A DNA stretch of 64,000 nucleotides from Lysobacter enzymogenes (lineage in GTDB: Bacteria; Pseudomonadota; Gammaproteobacteria; Xanthomonadales; Xanthomonadaceae): assembly GCF_017355525.1 (NCBI RefSeq), contig NZ_CP067395.1:4371001-4435000 (forward strand), read 5' to 3'. Positions 1 through 11,398 of this stretch are shown one piece after another. Numbering within the stretch: the first letter of the stretch is position 1; the number at the start of each line of letters is the position of its first letter. Both the position numbers and the translations under genes were made by a program. The notes under the pieces were generated by a model. That model did no database searches, had not been told where the DNA came from, and saw only the letters and a program-made list of their open reading frames with translations.

Positions 1-1079
1 GCGCGGATCAGCACGCCGGCGTGGCGGCCGTCGTCGCTCCAGCGCACCGCGGCGTTGCGGCCGTCGCCGTCGGTTTCGATGCGCACCGGGCGCTCGCCCT
101 TGAGCGCGTCCTTCTTGGCCGCCTTGCGCATCGCCGCGAGCGGGTCGTCGCCGATGCCGGGCAGCTTGTCGAACTTGAGCTCGCTGGCCTTGCCCGCGGC
201 CACGTCGACCAGCCACAGCTTCTGCGGCAGCGGTTCGTTGCGGCCGACCCGGGTGCGCACTTCCTCGAATTCTTCGTAACCCGATTCGGTCACGTACTTG
301 GGCATCTTGCCGGCGGTGCCGGCGTCGCCCTTCTTGTCCTGGGTGACCGCGAGCAGGTAGCGGCCGTCGGGCGACAGCGCGGTGTCGACGATCTCGACGT
401 CGCCGCCGAGATAGACCGCGCGCGGCGCGCGGCTCGGGTCGCTCTTGCGCCAGGCTTCGTCCTGCTCGCGCGAGGCCTCGCGCTGGGCGCGGTCGTTGCG
501 CAGGGTGTCGATGGTGGCGAGCTGGTAGTCGCGCAGCGCGTCGGCCTTCGGCGCCTTGGCCGGGTCGTTCTGCGCCAGCACCTGCGCGGCCTGGCTCACG
601 CCTTGGCCGGCGCGCCACTGGAACCACTGGTTGTCGACGCGGAACACCAGGTTGCCGTCGCGCGAGAACTGCGGGCGCGCTTCGGTCTCGTTGCTGCGGG
701 TGACCTGGGTCAGCGCGCCGGAGCGCAGGTCGCGCACGAACACGTCGCCGTTGCGGATGAAGGCCATGCGCGAACGCTGCGCGTCGTAGACCGGGTTGGC
801 CGCGTCGAGGTCGTTGCGCGCCGCGCCGTCCAGGCGTTGCGGCGCGCCGCCGGCGACGCCGGTCTGCCAAGTGTCGCGGATGCTCGCGCCGTCGCGCTTG
901 AGCTGGTACTGCACGCGCTGGCCGTCCCACGACCACCAGGCGCGTTCGACCGGCGGGCCGATCCAGTCCGGGTCGGCCATGGTGTCGGCCAGGGTCAGCG
1001 GCGCGGCGGTTTGGGCGAAGGCGGCGCTGGCGAGCAGGGCCAGCGGCAGGGCGGCGAGTCGGGCGTAGGCGGGTCGCAT
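1..1079 (-). CDS. S9 family peptidase (DPP IV / prolyl oligopeptidase type), N-terminal part only
   Basis: The gene starts at the ATG complementary to 1077-1079 and runs off the left edge, so about 359 residues are visible. The protein opens with a signal peptide (MRPAYARLAALPLALLASAA, cleavage near AFAQ). It continues as a beta-propeller with typical S9 phrases such as WWSWDGQRVQYQ, NGDVFVRDL, VTRSNETEARPQFSRDG and LSPDGRYLLAVTQDK. The alpha/beta-hydrolase domain with the Ser-Asp-His triad would lie outside the window. By family, it would be a periplasmic or secreted peptidase cutting after proline or alanine in oligopeptides, part of the rich exoenzyme set of this kind of bacterium. Transcription is away from cydA. 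I am sure of the family but not of the exact specificity, because the catalytic half is missing. Confidence 0.85.
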   Translation of the reverse strand, partial: MRPAYARLAALPLALLASAAFAQTAAPLTLADTMADPDWIGPPVERAWWSWDGQRVQYQLKRDGASIRDTWQTGVAGGAPQRLDGAARNDLDAANPVYDAQRSRMAFIRNGDVFVRDLRSGALTQVTRSNETEARPQFSRDGNLVFRVDNQWFQWRAGQGVSQAAQVLAQNDPAKAPKADALRDYQLATIDTLRNDRAQREASREQDEAWRKSDPSRAPRAVYLGGDVEIVDTALSPDGRYLLAVTQDKKGDAGTAGKMPKYVTESGYEEFEEVRTRVGRNEPLPQKLWLVDVAAGKASELKFDKLPGIGDDPLAAMRKAAKKDALKGERPVRIETDGDGRNAAVRWSDDGRHAGVLIR

Positions 1080-1304
1080 CGAGCGGGCTCTTGGGACAAA
1101 GACGGGGCAGGGTAGCAGCCGGCGGCGGGGCGGCGGGCCGGTCGTTGGTCATGGGCGGCGCTGTGGATTCGGAGGATTTGCGCGGGCGGCGAGAGGGGGT
1201 TTGCCGGATCGGGGGTTTCGGTCGGGGGAGCGGGCCATGGCGGTTTCGAACGAAAGCGCGGGGGCGAGGATCTTTCGTTGGGGCGGTGCTGCGGCTGTCG
1301 TCTC

Positions 1305-1439
1305 ATCCGGACCGTCGTCTGATCCAGACCGCATTCGTATCCAGGCCGTCGTTCCGCTCGGGTCGTCATCCTGTCCAGACGGCCGTTCCGTTCAGACCGT
1401 CTCCCCTCCAGACCCTAGTCCCTCCAGACCGTCGTTCCT
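1305..1439. repeat. Tandem repeat, about 17 bp x 8, leading into a palindrome
   Basis: Units start at 1305, 1322, 1339, 1374, 1391, 1407 and 1423 and have the form TCCAGACCGTCGTTCCT with drift; the 1339 unit is double length. The next unit in phase is the left edge of the palindrome at 1440 (TCCAGAACGTCATCCCC). The array therefore looks like amplified and mutated edge sequence of that element. Confidence 0.8.
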
Positions 1440-1538
1440 TCCAGAACGTCATCCCCGCGAAAGCGGGGATCCAGGGCTTCATCGCGACATGGCTCTGAAG
1501 TCTCTGGATCCCCGCTTTCGCGGGGATGACGTTCTGGA
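1440..1538. repeat. Family A palindromic intergenic repeat (REP/BIME-like)
   Basis: This is a 99 bp element with about 35 bp perfect inverted arms. The left arm begins TCCAGAACGTCATCCCCGCG and the right arm ends CGCGGGGATGACGTTCTGGA. The arms flank a loop reading GGCTTCATCGCGACATGGCT. Near-identical elements occur at 17196-17290 and, as four tandem copies, at 10950-11371. It lies in the gene-free stretch between the S9 peptidase and cydA. Confidence 0.9.
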
Positions 1539-1539
1539 G

Positions 1540-2011
1540 GGATGACGGTCGTGGAGAGGCGGCACGGCTCGTTCGATCGTGGATTCGCGGGCAGCCGGCG
1601 ATGCGCTTGATCCGTCGCCGAGTGCATCGACTGCGATCCGCCCTGCCGCGCACTCTGCCCGTCAGCGCCGGACTTCGCGCAAACCCGCCACCGCCCGCTC
1701 CGATACGCATCGACCCGCGAGCCCGCGCCTCCACCCCGCGATGCCGCCGTTTGTCGCAGCGCGCGCACGCAGCGCACGCGCTGCCGCGCCGCGAGCGCCC
1801 GCTCTCGCACTCCTTCGCTCGCGCCCAAGCGCTTGATCCGCCGCGCCGCCGCGCCCGCGCCAGCCGCCGAATGTCGCAGCCTGCGCACCCCGACCACGCC
1901 GCGCTCACCGGCTTTGCGGTTTAAGTGGTCCCACGACTGCGACGCGCGCGGCCCATGCTGCGGCGCAAAAATGAACCCGCCGGCGTACACCGCGCCGTGG
2001 AGGCACATCGC
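1540..2011. other. Gene-free stretch upstream of cydA
   Basis: I see no convincing gene here. The open frames on both strands are arginine/alanine/serine-rich products of high G+C sequence. The segment presumably holds the cydAB promoter, but no clear sigma-70 hexamers or FNR-type site can be picked out by eye. Confidence 0.5.
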
Positions 2012-3412
2012 GTGGACGCCCTGCTGTTGTCGCGAATCCAGTTCGGCTTCGTCATCTCGTTCCATATCCTGTTCCCGGCCTTCACCATCGGCCTGGCCAG
2101 CTGGCTGGCCTTCGTCGAATGGCGCTGGCTGCGCACCCGCGACACCTTGTGGCGCGATCTGTATTTCTTCTGGACCAAGGTCTTCGCCGTGTCGTTCGGT
2201 ATGGGCGTGGTGTCCGGCATCGTCATGAGCTTCCAGTTCGGCACCAACTGGGCGGTGCTGAGCGAACAGGCCGGCAACATCCTCGGGCCGCTGCTGTCGT
2301 ACGAGGTGCTGACCGCGTTCTTCCTCGAAGCGACCTTCCTCGGCGCGATGCTGTTCGGCTGGAACCGGGTCAGCGAGCGCATGCATTTCTTCGCCACGTG
2401 CATGGTCGCGTTGGGAACCTTGATCTCGACGTTCTGGATCATCTCCGCGAACAGCTGGATGCAGACGCCGACCGGCCACCGCATCGTCGACGGCGTGTTC
2501 GTGCCGCAGGATTGGTGGGCGATCATATTCAACCCCTCGTTCCCGTACCGGCTGGCGCATATGGTGCTGGCCGCGTTCATCACCACCTGCTTCGTGATCG
2601 GCGGCACCGGCGCGTCGTACCTGCTGCGCGGGATCCATGTCGAGGCCGGCAAGCGCATGCTCAAGGCGGCGGTGCTGTTCGCCGCGATCACGGTGCCGGC
2701 GCAGGTGTTCGTCGGCGACCTGCACGGGCTCAACGCGCGCGAGCACCAGCCGATCAAGGTCGCGGCGATGGAGGCGCATTGGGAATCCAACCCGCCCGGC
2801 GAGGGCGTGCCGCTGATCCTGTTCGCGGTGCCGAACGAGAAGGCCGAGCGCAACGATCTGGAAATCGCCATTCCCAAGCTCGGCAGCCTGATCCTGACCC
2901 ACACCCTCGACGGCGACATCCAGCCGCTGAAGTCGGTGCCGGCCAGCGAGCGGCCGCCGGTGAAGCCGGTGTTCTACGCGTTCCGGGTCATGGTCGCGCT
3001 CGGCATGGCGATGCTGGCGCTGGTCGCGGTGTCGCTGTGGCTGCTGTGGCGCAAGCGCCTGTTCGAATCGCGCGCGGCGCTGTGGGGCTGGCGGGTGCTG
3101 ACGATGAGCGGGTTCGTGGCAATCCTGGCCGGCTGGTACGTGGTCGAGATCGGCCGCCAGCCTTACGTGATCTACGGCCTGCTGCGCACCGCCGATGCGG
3201 TCAGCCCGATCGAGGCGGCGAGCGTGATGACCTCGCTGATCGTGTTCGCGGTCGTTTACCTCACCGTGTTCGGCGCGGGCTTCCGCTATCTGGTCAAGCT
3301 GATCCGCAAGGGCCCGCACCCGCACGAACCGCCGCCGCGCAGCGCGCACGGCGACAAGACCCCGGCGCGGCCGCTGTCGCTGCCGGACGATTCCACCGAG
3401 GCCGGCGCGTGA
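2012..3412 (+). CDS. cydA: Cytochrome bd ubiquinol oxidase subunit I (cyanide-insensitive type)
   Basis: The product is the quinol-oxidising subunit of cytochrome bd, an inner-membrane terminal oxidase that reduces O2 to water without proton pumping. It has 466 residues, starting from a GTG with a good GGAGG site eight bases upstream; the in-frame ATGs further upstream have no ribosome binding site. The opening LLLSRIQFGFVISFHILFPA, the short Q-loop segment GDLHGLNAREHQPIKVAAME and the C-terminal GWYVVEIGRQPYVIYGLLRT are hallmarks of CydA. The short Q loop and VIYGLLRTADAVSP match the CioA branch. The tail is histidine/proline-rich (PHPHEPPP). cydB follows 75 bp downstream. Expression under low oxygen or respiratory inhibition is expected from the family, but I see no operator. 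Confidence 0.95.
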   Translation: MDALLLSRIQFGFVISFHILFPAFTIGLASWLAFVEWRWLRTRDTLWRDLYFFWTKVFAVSFGMGVVSGIVMSFQFGTNWAVLSEQAGNILGPLLSYEVLTAFFLEATFLGAMLFGWNRVSERMHFFATCMVALGTLISTFWIISANSWMQTPTGHRIVDGVFVPQDWWAIIFNPSFPYRLAHMVLAAFITTCFVIGGTGASYLLRGIHVEAGKRMLKAAVLFAAITVPAQVFVGDLHGLNAREHQPIKVAAMEAHWESNPPGEGVPLILFAVPNEKAERNDLEIAIPKLGSLILTHTLDGDIQPLKSVPASERPPVKPVFYAFRVMVALGMAMLALVAVSLWLLWRKRLFESRAALWGWRVLTMSGFVAILAGWYVVEIGRQPYVIYGLLRTADAVSPIEAASVMTSLIVFAVVYLTVFGAGFRYLVKLIRKGPHPHEPPPRSAHGDKTPARPLSLPDDSTEAGA

Positions 3413-3487
3413 GCGCGGCCCCGCGATGCGCGCGCCCGCGCGCGGCCGGCGCGTGAGCGCCGCGGACGAGAGAGACGGAGAGCGACG

Positions 3488-4492
3488 ATGGACTATTGGC
3501 TGCCGGTGATCTGGTTCGGCGTGATCGGCTTCGGTGTGTTGATGTACGTGCTGCTGGACGGCTTCGTGCTCGGCCTGGGCATCCTGGCGCCGTTCGCCGA
3601 GGACGAGCAGCAGCTCGACCACATGATGAATACCGCCGCGCCCATTTGGGACGGCAACGAAACCTGGCTGGTGCTCGGCGGCGTCGGCCTGCTGACCGCG
3701 TTTCCGAAGGCGTATGCGCTGGTGCTGTCGGCGCTGTACCTGCCGGTGCTGCTGATGCTGATCGCGCTGGTGTTCCGCGGCGTGGCGTTCGAATTCCGCT
3801 TCAAGGCGCGGCGCGCCAAGCCGGCGTGGGGTGTGGCGTTCTCGCTGGGTTCGCTGTTCTGCGCGTTCGCCCAGGGCGTGATCCTCGGCGCGATCGTCGA
3901 AGGCATGCCGATGCAGGAAGGCAAGTACGTCGGCGGCGTGTTCGACTGGTTCAGCCCGTTCTCGATGCTGACCGGCGCGGCGGTGGTGTTCGGTTACGCA
4001 CTGCTAGGGTCGACGTGGTTGATCCTGAAGACCGACGGGCGCTTGCAGTACGTCGCGCGCACCTTGGCGCGGCCGCTGGTGTTGGTGGTGGCGGTGTTCA
4101 TCGGCCTGGTCAGCGCATGGCTGCCGTTCCTCGACTCGCGGATCATGGCGCGCTGGTTCGAGGGCGGGAATTTCTACTGGTTGTTCCCGGTGCCGCTGCT
4201 GGTCGTCGCCAACGCCTGGGCGCTGTGGCGGGCGGTGCGGCGCGGCGACCGCGACGGCGCGCCGTTCCTGTACTCGCTGGGCTTCTTCGTGCTCGGCTTC
4301 GTCGGCCTGGTGCTGGGCATCTGGCCGAACATCGTGCCGGGGCTGAGCCTGTGGGACGCGGCGGCGGCGCGCTCCTCGCAGATGTTCGTGCTCGGCGGCA
4401 TGGCGATCCTGTTGCCGGCGATCCTGGGCTACACCTACTGGTCGTACCGGGTGTTCCGCGGCAAGGTCGCGGCCGACGCGGGCTATCACTGA
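3488..4492 (+). CDS. cydB: Cytochrome bd ubiquinol oxidase subunit II
   Basis: This is the membrane partner of CydA, needed for assembly and haem insertion. It has 334 residues, the normal length, with about eight hydrophobic segments. The diagnostic N-terminal phrase FGVLMYVLLDGFVLGLGIL is present, followed by APIWDGNETWLVLGG and LPVLLMLIALVFRGVAFEFR. The start ATG has a GGAG site in AGACGGAGAGCGACG. It forms an operon with cydA. No cydX/DUF2474-type small subunit is recognisable after it. A GC-rich hairpin without a T-run follows the stop (about 4505-4533) and may end the transcript. Confidence 0.95.
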   Translation: MDYWLPVIWFGVIGFGVLMYVLLDGFVLGLGILAPFAEDEQQLDHMMNTAAPIWDGNETWLVLGGVGLLTAFPKAYALVLSALYLPVLLMLIALVFRGVAFEFRFKARRAKPAWGVAFSLGSLFCAFAQGVILGAIVEGMPMQEGKYVGGVFDWFSPFSMLTGAAVVFGYALLGSTWLILKTDGRLQYVARTLARPLVLVVAVFIGLVSAWLPFLDSRIMARWFEGGNFYWLFPVPLLVVANAWALWRAVRRGDRDGAPFLYSLGFFVLGFVGLVLGIWPNIVPGLSLWDAAAARSSQMFVLGGMAILLPAILGYTYWSYRVFRGKVAADAGYH

Positions 4493-5086
4493 GGCGTCGT
4501 CGTCGCGGCCGGCGCGCGCTCGCCGGCCGCGTCCGCACCGGCGCCGCGCGCGCCACGGGCATGGGTCGTATCGGCCGCTCGAACTTCGGCGCCACTCGAA
4601 GTGGGGATAACGCTTTCGGCCGAAAGCATTCCGTTCCCGCCGCCGCGCGGCCGTCGCGATATCGCTGCGCGTGTTTTTCATGCCGCACGGGCACTGCATC
4701 GCACTGAGGTCGCGCGGCCGCCGTCGCGCCGTGCCGGCGATTCGCCGCCGCGGCGCGCTCTCGCGCATCCGCATTTTGATTTGAACATCGTCCGAATCGC
4801 GACGTAACGCAACCGGCATCACCGTTCCGACGGCGTCCGCGCCGCTGCCGCGGCTTACGCGCAGCCCCCGGCGCGCAATGGTTGCCGAGGACGCGGGCGT
4901 TTGATCGTCGCCCGCGTCCGGATGAGCCAACGCCGCACGCTGATCGACGCGGCTTCGCCGAAGGCGGCCATCGGTCCGGTATCCGGCGCGCCACCCTTTG
5001 CGGTGGCGGTCGCCGCGACGTTGCCGCCTTGGCCCAGCCGCAGTGCGGACCTCCCTACTCGAACCGTTCTCAAGGAATCGCATTCA
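4493..5086. other. Gene-free stretch with a perfect 16-bp palindrome
   Basis: There is no supportable gene between cydB and the subtilisin gene. At 4612-4627 there is a perfect palindrome, GCTTTCGGCCGAAAGC, preceded by the small inverted motif CACTCGAAGTG. Around 4770-4800 the sequence becomes A+T-richer (CATTTTGATTTGAACATCG), which is the best place for the protease promoter. Confidence 0.5.
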
Positions 5087-6703
<1,617 letters not shown>

Positions 6704-7226
6704 GCCGACGCTGCGGTCGGTCCGGCATCCGGCCCGCGCACGGGCCGGATGCGCGGATCGCCGGCGCGACGCGGTGCGCGGTCCGCGTTCCTTCGTCGCC
6801 GCCGCGCCGGTCGCGCGGCGGTGAGCGAATCGCGCTGGCGCGGGTCGCGCCCGGTCCGCAGCGCAGTCGCGGCAGGCATCGTGCGGATGGTCGCCGCTCT
6901 GCGGCCGGAGCGCGGGCTTCGCCCGCCGCGGGCGGATCCGCATCGGCCTCGGTTCTCCATTCAGCTTCGGCCGGACGGCGCCCCTCGCGCCTGTCGTCGA
7001 ACGGCGACGCGGCGCCGGCGCGCAGCGCATCCCCTCCGCGGGATCCGGCGCCGGGCGGGTCTACGACCCGGCGCAGCCTCCCGGCCGCTGCGGGGGCTTG
7101 CCGCCGCGCGTCCCGCTCCACCCCCACGACGCACCGGAAGTTCGCGCGGCGCGAGCGGAAAGGTATGCTGTACAGCACATCTGCATCGCAGAAAAAACAG
7201 TCTCCCCCGGCTGTATCGCCCGCCCC
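6704..7226. other. Gene-free stretch upstream of the YcgL gene
   Basis: I see no gene. A perfect 12-bp palindrome, TGCTGTACAGCA, lies at 7166-7177, about 50 bp before the YcgL start. It is followed by an A-rich run (GCAGAAAAAACAG). It is placed where an operator or promoter element would be. The half-site resembles the LexA CTGT/ACAG, but the N8 spacer of a real LexA box is missing. Confidence 0.5.
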
Positions 7227-7505
7227 ATGCAAGCCTACGTCTACAAAAGCCTCCGCAAGGCAGACACCTATCTGTTCCTGAGCGTGCGCGACGATTTCGC
7301 GCGCCTGCCCGATCCGTTGCGCCAGCAGCTGGATCCGCTGCAATTCGTGCTCGAAGTCGAGCTGACCCCGGAACGCAAGCTGGCCCGCGCCGACGCCGCG
7401 ACGGTGCGAGAGAACCTGGCCGAACGCGGTTTCCACATTCAGTTTCCGCCGGTGCCCGGCGCGGAACTCGCGAAACCTGCGGAGGCCGCGCAGCCCGATG
7501 CCTGA
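7227..7505 (+). CDS. YcgL domain protein
   Basis: This small cytoplasmic protein of 92 residues contains a YcgL domain from its first residue ([66 protein letters not shown]). The family is widespread in gammaproteobacteria and has no established biochemical role. I chose the internal ATG at 7227 because the family begins with this sequence and the upstream in-frame residues are not conserved-looking. The 3' end overlaps the ankyrin gene by 8 bp, so the two are translationally coupled. Confidence 0.85.
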   Translation: MQAYVYKSLRKADTYLFLSVRDDFARLPDPLRQQLDPLQFVLEVELTPERKLARADAATVRENLAERGFHIQFPPVPGAELAKPAEAAQPDA

Positions 7506-10500
7506 CGCTCCCACCTCGCGCGCCCTGTCCCGGGGCTTCGCCATCGCCCTGGCCGCCGGCCTGGCGCTGGCGTTGGCGACCGGCTTCGGCGGCACGCCTG
7601 CGGGGGCGGCGGTCGCGCTGCTCGGCGGCGCCCTGGCCCAACCGGCGTTCGCCCTGGCCGCGCGGCTGTGGCGCCGGCGCGACGAGCGCCCCGCCTGGAA
7701 ACCCGAACTGCTGAACCTGGCGGCGCTGTGGGGCGGCGCCACCGCCGCGACCGCGGCGCTGGCGGCGTGGCCGCTGAGTTCGTTGCTGCAATCGGGCTCG
7801 CTGCTGGCGGCGCTCGGGCTGAGCGTGGTCGCCGGCCTGCTGCTGCTGGGGCTGTGGCGGCTGTGGCCGCTGTGGACCGGAACCGAGCGCGACGGCGCGC
7901 CGCTGCCGCCGCAATGGGCGCGCCTGCCCGACCTCGATCTGGGCGCCTGGCGCGGCCTCGGCGTGGCCGGCATCGTCGCCGCGCTGGTCGCGACCGCCGT
8001 GTTGCTGGCGTGGCCGGGCCTGCTCTCGGGCGGCGCGCGCTGGACCCTGGCGGCGGCCTTCGCCCTGGCCTCGCCGGCGCTGCACCTGCTGCTGCAATCG
8101 ATCCGCCCGGCCGATCCGCTGCCGGGCCTGGAATTCGACCCCGAACTGGACACCGTCCAGGCCGCCGACGAACTGCTCGACGGCGACGCCAACGAGCTCA
8201 GCGACGCCGAGCTGGCGCAGGCGCTGTACCTGGCCGCGCGCGCCGGCAAGGTCGAGCGCGCGATCGAGCTGATCGAGCTCGGCGCCGACGTCAACGCCGC
8301 GCCGCCGGCCGAGGACGAGCGCGACCGCCGCAGCCTGGCGGTGCTGGCCGCGGTGTTGCCGGACCTGCGCCTGCTGCGCGCGCTGATCGCGCGCGGCGCC
8401 GACCTCAACGCCGCCCACGCCGGCATGACCCCGCTGCTGGCGGCGACCCGCGACAGCTGGCACGGCCGTCCCGACGCGGTCATGACCTTGCTGGCCAACG
8501 GCGCCGACCCGCGCCTGGCCGATCACGAAGGCAACACCCCGCTGCACCACGCTGCGCGCAGCTCCGACCCCGGCGTGGCCGCGCTGCTGCGCGACGCCCA
8601 GGCCGAACTGGAGACGCTGAACCACGACGGCCTCAGCCCGCTCGGCGTGGCCTGCGCCGGCGGCAACTGGCGGCTGGCCAAGTTCCTGCTCGAACGCGGC
8701 GCCAAGACCGAGCACGCCGGCGGCTCGCCGGCGCTGCTGGCCGCGGCCGGCGGCGACGAGGACGATCCGGCCGGCGTGCAGCTGCTGCTCAAGCACAAGG
8801 CGCGGATCGACGCGCGCGACGGCCAGCGCCGCAGCGCCCTGCACACCGCCGCGTTCGCCGGCCACCTCGACATCGTCACCACCCTGCTCGCCGCCGGCGC
8901 CGACGCCGCGGCGATCGACGGCCAGCGGCGCACGCCGGTGCTCGACGCCGCCCGCGGCGGCCGCGCGGCGGTGCTCGAACGCCTGCTCGAACATCTGCCG
9001 CAAGGCGGCGCCGAACAGGCCAAGGCGCTCGACGCCGACGGCGCCAGCGCGCTGATCCTGGCCTGCCAGGCCGACACCGCCTCGCCGCCGCTGGTGCTGC
9101 GCCTGCTCGAACTGGGCCTGGACCCGGAGCTGCGCGACCGCCACGGCAAGCGCGCGGTCGACCGCGCCGCCGAAGCCGGGCGCTGGTCGCTGGTGGCCGC
9201 GCTCGACCGCGCCTATCCGCTGCCGGCCGCGGTCAGCGGCGAAGGCGACAGCGACGCGCCCGACGGCGAACGCGTGATCGTCGACCGCATGCCGGCCGCG
9301 CTGCTGCGCGACGGCCTGCGCGAGGGCCGTTCGGCCGAGCTGACTGGTTTGGCCAAGCTGTTGAGCCCGGCCGAGCTCGGCGCGCAACTGCACGAAGAAG
9401 ACGGCCAGGCGCCGACCGCCGAACGCATCGACTGGCTGCTGGGGCAGGGCGCCGACGCCAATGTGCGCAACGCCGCCGGCGACACCGTGCTGTTCGCCCT
9501 GCTCGACCGCGCGCCGGCCTCGTTGCCGGCGCTGCACGCGCTGCTGCGCCGCGGCGTGTCGCCGGCCGGCCGCGGCGGCCTGGGCCGGTTCCTGGCCACC
9601 TGTTCGGCCGGCGAACAGGCCGGCCGCGGGCTGGAGCAGTTCGCGCTGGACCTGATCGAACGCGGCGCCGACGCGTTCGCGCGCACCCCGGCCGGCGATC
9701 CGCCGCTGGCGATCGCGGTGCGGATGGGCTGGGCGCGGCTGCTCGAACGCCTGCTCGCCGCCGGCGTCGACCTCAACGCGCGCGACAGCCACGGCATGAG
9801 CGCGCTGCATCTGGCCGCCGCGCTCGGCCGCGAAAACATGCTCAAGCGGCTGGTCGCGCACGGCGCGGCCCCCGATCTGCTCGCCGCCGACGGCCAGACC
9901 CCGCTCGGCGTGGCCCTGGCCTCGGGCCGGCGCGACCTCGCCGACTGGCTGGACTGGCGCGGCTGGCCGCTGCCCAAGCGTCCTTTGCTCGCCGCCGACG
10001 TGCCGGCCGCGGCCATCGTCGGCGACGCCGACGCGGTGCGCCGCCTGCTCGACCTGGGCCTGTCGGTCGACGCGCTCGACAGCCAGGGCTGCACCGCGCT
10101 GCTGCGCGCCGCCGGCGGCGGCCACCGCGCCGTGGTCGACCTGCTGCTGGCGCGCGGCGCCGATCCGCAGCGCGCGGCCAACTCCGGCGCCACGCCGCTG
10201 TCGGCCGCGGTCAGCATGCGCCACGCCGACATCGTCGACCGCCTGGTCGCCGCCGGCGCCTCGCTGGAACAGCGCCTGCCGGGCGATCTGACCGTGCTGA
10301 TGGTGGCCTGCGCCTTGGGCCTCACCGACCTGGCCGCGCGCCTGCTCGCCGCCGGCGCCGACGTCCAGGCGCGCGACGCGCAAGGGCGCATGGCCCTGCA
10401 TTGCGCGGCGATGTACGGCTTCACCGCGCGCGACCGCAGCCGCCTGGTGGCCTTGTTCGACACCTTGCTGCTGGCCGGCGTCGACGCCGACCAATCGGCC

Positions 10501-10875
10501 GCCGGCGCCACCCCGCTGCTGCTGTTGCTCGGCGCGCGCGCCGAACCGGGCACCGCCGCCGACGAAGACGTGCTGATCGCCGGCCTGGAACTGCTGCTCG
10601 ACCACGAGGCCTCGCTGGAGGTGCAGGACCCGCGCGGCTTCGGCCCGCTGCATCTGGCTTCGCTGCACGGCCTGTTGCGCGTGGTCCAGCGCCTGCTGCG
10701 CCACGGCGCCAACCCCGACCAGCGCGACGCGCTGAACCGCACCCCGCGCGAGATCGCGGTGATGCGCGGCTTCGTCGACATCGCCGCCGAGTTCGCCCCG
10801 GCGGCGACGGCGGGCACCGGCAACAACGGCGGCGTGTCGATGGCGCGGTTCCTGCGCGGCGGGCCGGGGAACTGA
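7498..10875 (+). CDS. Large membrane-anchored ankyrin repeat protein
   Basis: This 1125-residue protein has two parts. Residues 1 to about 205 contain roughly six hydrophobic helices (for example [18 protein letters not shown] and [20 protein letters not shown]) that anchor it in the inner membrane. From about residue 230 to the end there are some 15-20 ankyrin repeats. They are recognisable by [66 protein letters not shown] and [20 protein letters not shown]. Degenerate repeats separate two better-conserved blocks. No enzymatic domain is visible. By family it is a cytoplasm-facing protein-protein interaction scaffold; the partner is unknown. It overlaps the YcgL gene upstream and is followed by a 116-bp tandem array. 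Confidence 0.9.
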   Translation: MPDAPTSRALSRGFAIALAAGLALALATGFGGTPAGAAVALLGGALAQPAFALAARLWRRRDERPAWKPELLNLAALWGGATAATAALAAWPLSSLLQSGSLLAALGLSVVAGLLLLGLWRLWPLWTGTERDGAPLPPQWARLPDLDLGAWRGLGVAGIVAALVATAVLLAWPGLLSGGARWTLAAAFALASPALHLLLQSIRPADPLPGLEFDPELDTVQAADELLDGDANELSDAELAQALYLAARAGKVERAIELIELGADVNAAPPAEDERDRRSLAVLAAVLPDLRLLRALIARGADLNAAHAGMTPLLAATRDSWHGRPDAVMTLLANGADPRLADHEGNTPLHHAARSSDPGVAALLRDAQAELETLNHDGLSPLGVACAGGNWRLAKFLLERGAKTEHAGGSPALLAAAGGDEDDPAGVQLLLKHKARIDARDGQRRSALHTAAFAGHLDIVTTLLAAGADAAAIDGQRRTPVLDAARGGRAAVLERLLEHLPQGGAEQAKALDADGASALILACQADTASPPLVLRLLELGLDPELRDRHGKRAVDRAAEAGRWSLVAALDRAYPLPAAVSGEGDSDAPDGERVIVDRMPAALLRDGLREGRSAELTGLAKLLSPAELGAQLHEEDGQAPTAERIDWLLGQGADANVRNAAGDTVLFALLDRAPASLPALHALLRRGVSPAGRGGLGRFLATCSAGEQAGRGLEQFALDLIERGADAFARTPAGDPPLAIAVRMGWARLLERLLAAGVDLNARDSHGMSALHLAAALGRENMLKRLVAHGAAPDLLAADGQTPLGVALASGRRDLADWLDWRGWPLPKRPLLAADVPAAAIVGDADAVRRLLDLGLSVDALDSQGCTALLRAAGGGHRAVVDLLLARGADPQRAANSGATPLSAAVSMRHADIVDRLVAAGASLEQRLPGDLTVLMVACALGLTDLAARLLAAGADVQARDAQGRMALHCAAMYGFTARDRSRLVALFDTLLLAGVDADQSAAGATPLLLLLGARAEPGTAADEDVLIAGLELLLDHEASLEVQDPRGFGPLHLASLHGLLRVVQRLLRHGANPDQRDALNRTPREIAVMRGFVDIAAEFAPAATAGTGNNGGVSMARFLRGGPGN

Positions 10876-10898
10876 GGTTGTCCGGCGGCTGATCGGAA

Positions 10899-10928
10899 GG
10901 CGTCGGGCTTGAAAGCCCTCCCACAACG
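10899..10928. repeat. Family C half-palindrome
   Basis: GGCGTCGGGCTTGAAAGCCCTCCCAC is one copy of the sequence found at 27325-27411, 17511-17540 and in the 37373-37640 array. It lies directly after the ankyrin gene and can fold into a short hairpin. Confidence 0.7.
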
Positions 10929-10949
10929 GCGGATGCGTTTTGCCGGAAC

Positions 10950-11371
10950 GTCATGCCCGCGAAGGCAGGCATCCAGGGCTTTATCCAGGCATAACGCTGA
11001 AGTCTCTGGATCCCCGCCTTCGCGGGGATGACGATCTGGAACAGGAGCGGCGAAACCCACCTGCCGTCGTGCCCGCGAACGCGGGCATCCAGGGCTTTAT
11101 CCAGGCATAACGCTGAAGTCTCTGGATCCCCGCCTTCGCGGGGATGACGATCTGGAGCAGGAGCGGCGAAACCCACCTGCCGTCGTGCCCGCGAAGGCGG
11201 GCTTTCAGGGCTTTATCGAAGCGGGACGCTGAAGTCTCTGGACCCCCGCCTTCGCGGGGATGACGACCTGGAACAGACGCCGCGAAACCCAGCTACCGTC
11301 ATGCCCGCGAATGCGGGCATCCAGGGCTTCATCGAGGCATGACTGCGAAGTCTCCGGACCCACGTTCGCGG
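10950..11371. repeat. Tandem array of family A palindromes, 116 bp x 4
   Basis: Copies begin at 10950, 11066, 11182 and 11298, an exact 116 bp period; the fourth is shortened and diverged. Each copy contains the two palindromic arms (GTCATGCCCGCGAAGGC... and ...CCTTCGCGGGGATGACGA) around AGGGCTTTATCCAGGC, followed by a spacer containing GGAGCGGCGAAACCCACC. The array fills the gap between the ankyrin gene and the convergent antiporter gene. Transcripts from either side would fold into strong hairpins. Confidence 0.92.
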
Positions 11372-11398
11372 ACAGCATCGAAACCGAACGCGCACGGT

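Noticed and set aside
1366..1908. A 180-codon - strand frame upstream of cydA.
   Set aside because: It runs through the family A palindrome and consists of Arg/Ala/Ser-rich filler.
4493..4600. Search for a cydX or DUF2474 small-subunit gene after cydB.
   Set aside because: No short frame with a hydrophobic helix and ribosome binding site follows cydB, in line with the cyanide-insensitive oxidase type.
7166..7177. LexA box before the YcgL gene.
   Set aside because: CTGT and ACAG abut each other, whereas the enterobacterial LexA site needs eight bases between them and Xanthomonad LexA uses a different motif.
6961..10926. A 1321-codon open frame on the - strand opposite the ankyrin gene.
   Set aside because: Its apparent repeats simply mirror the ankyrin repeats read on the wrong strand.
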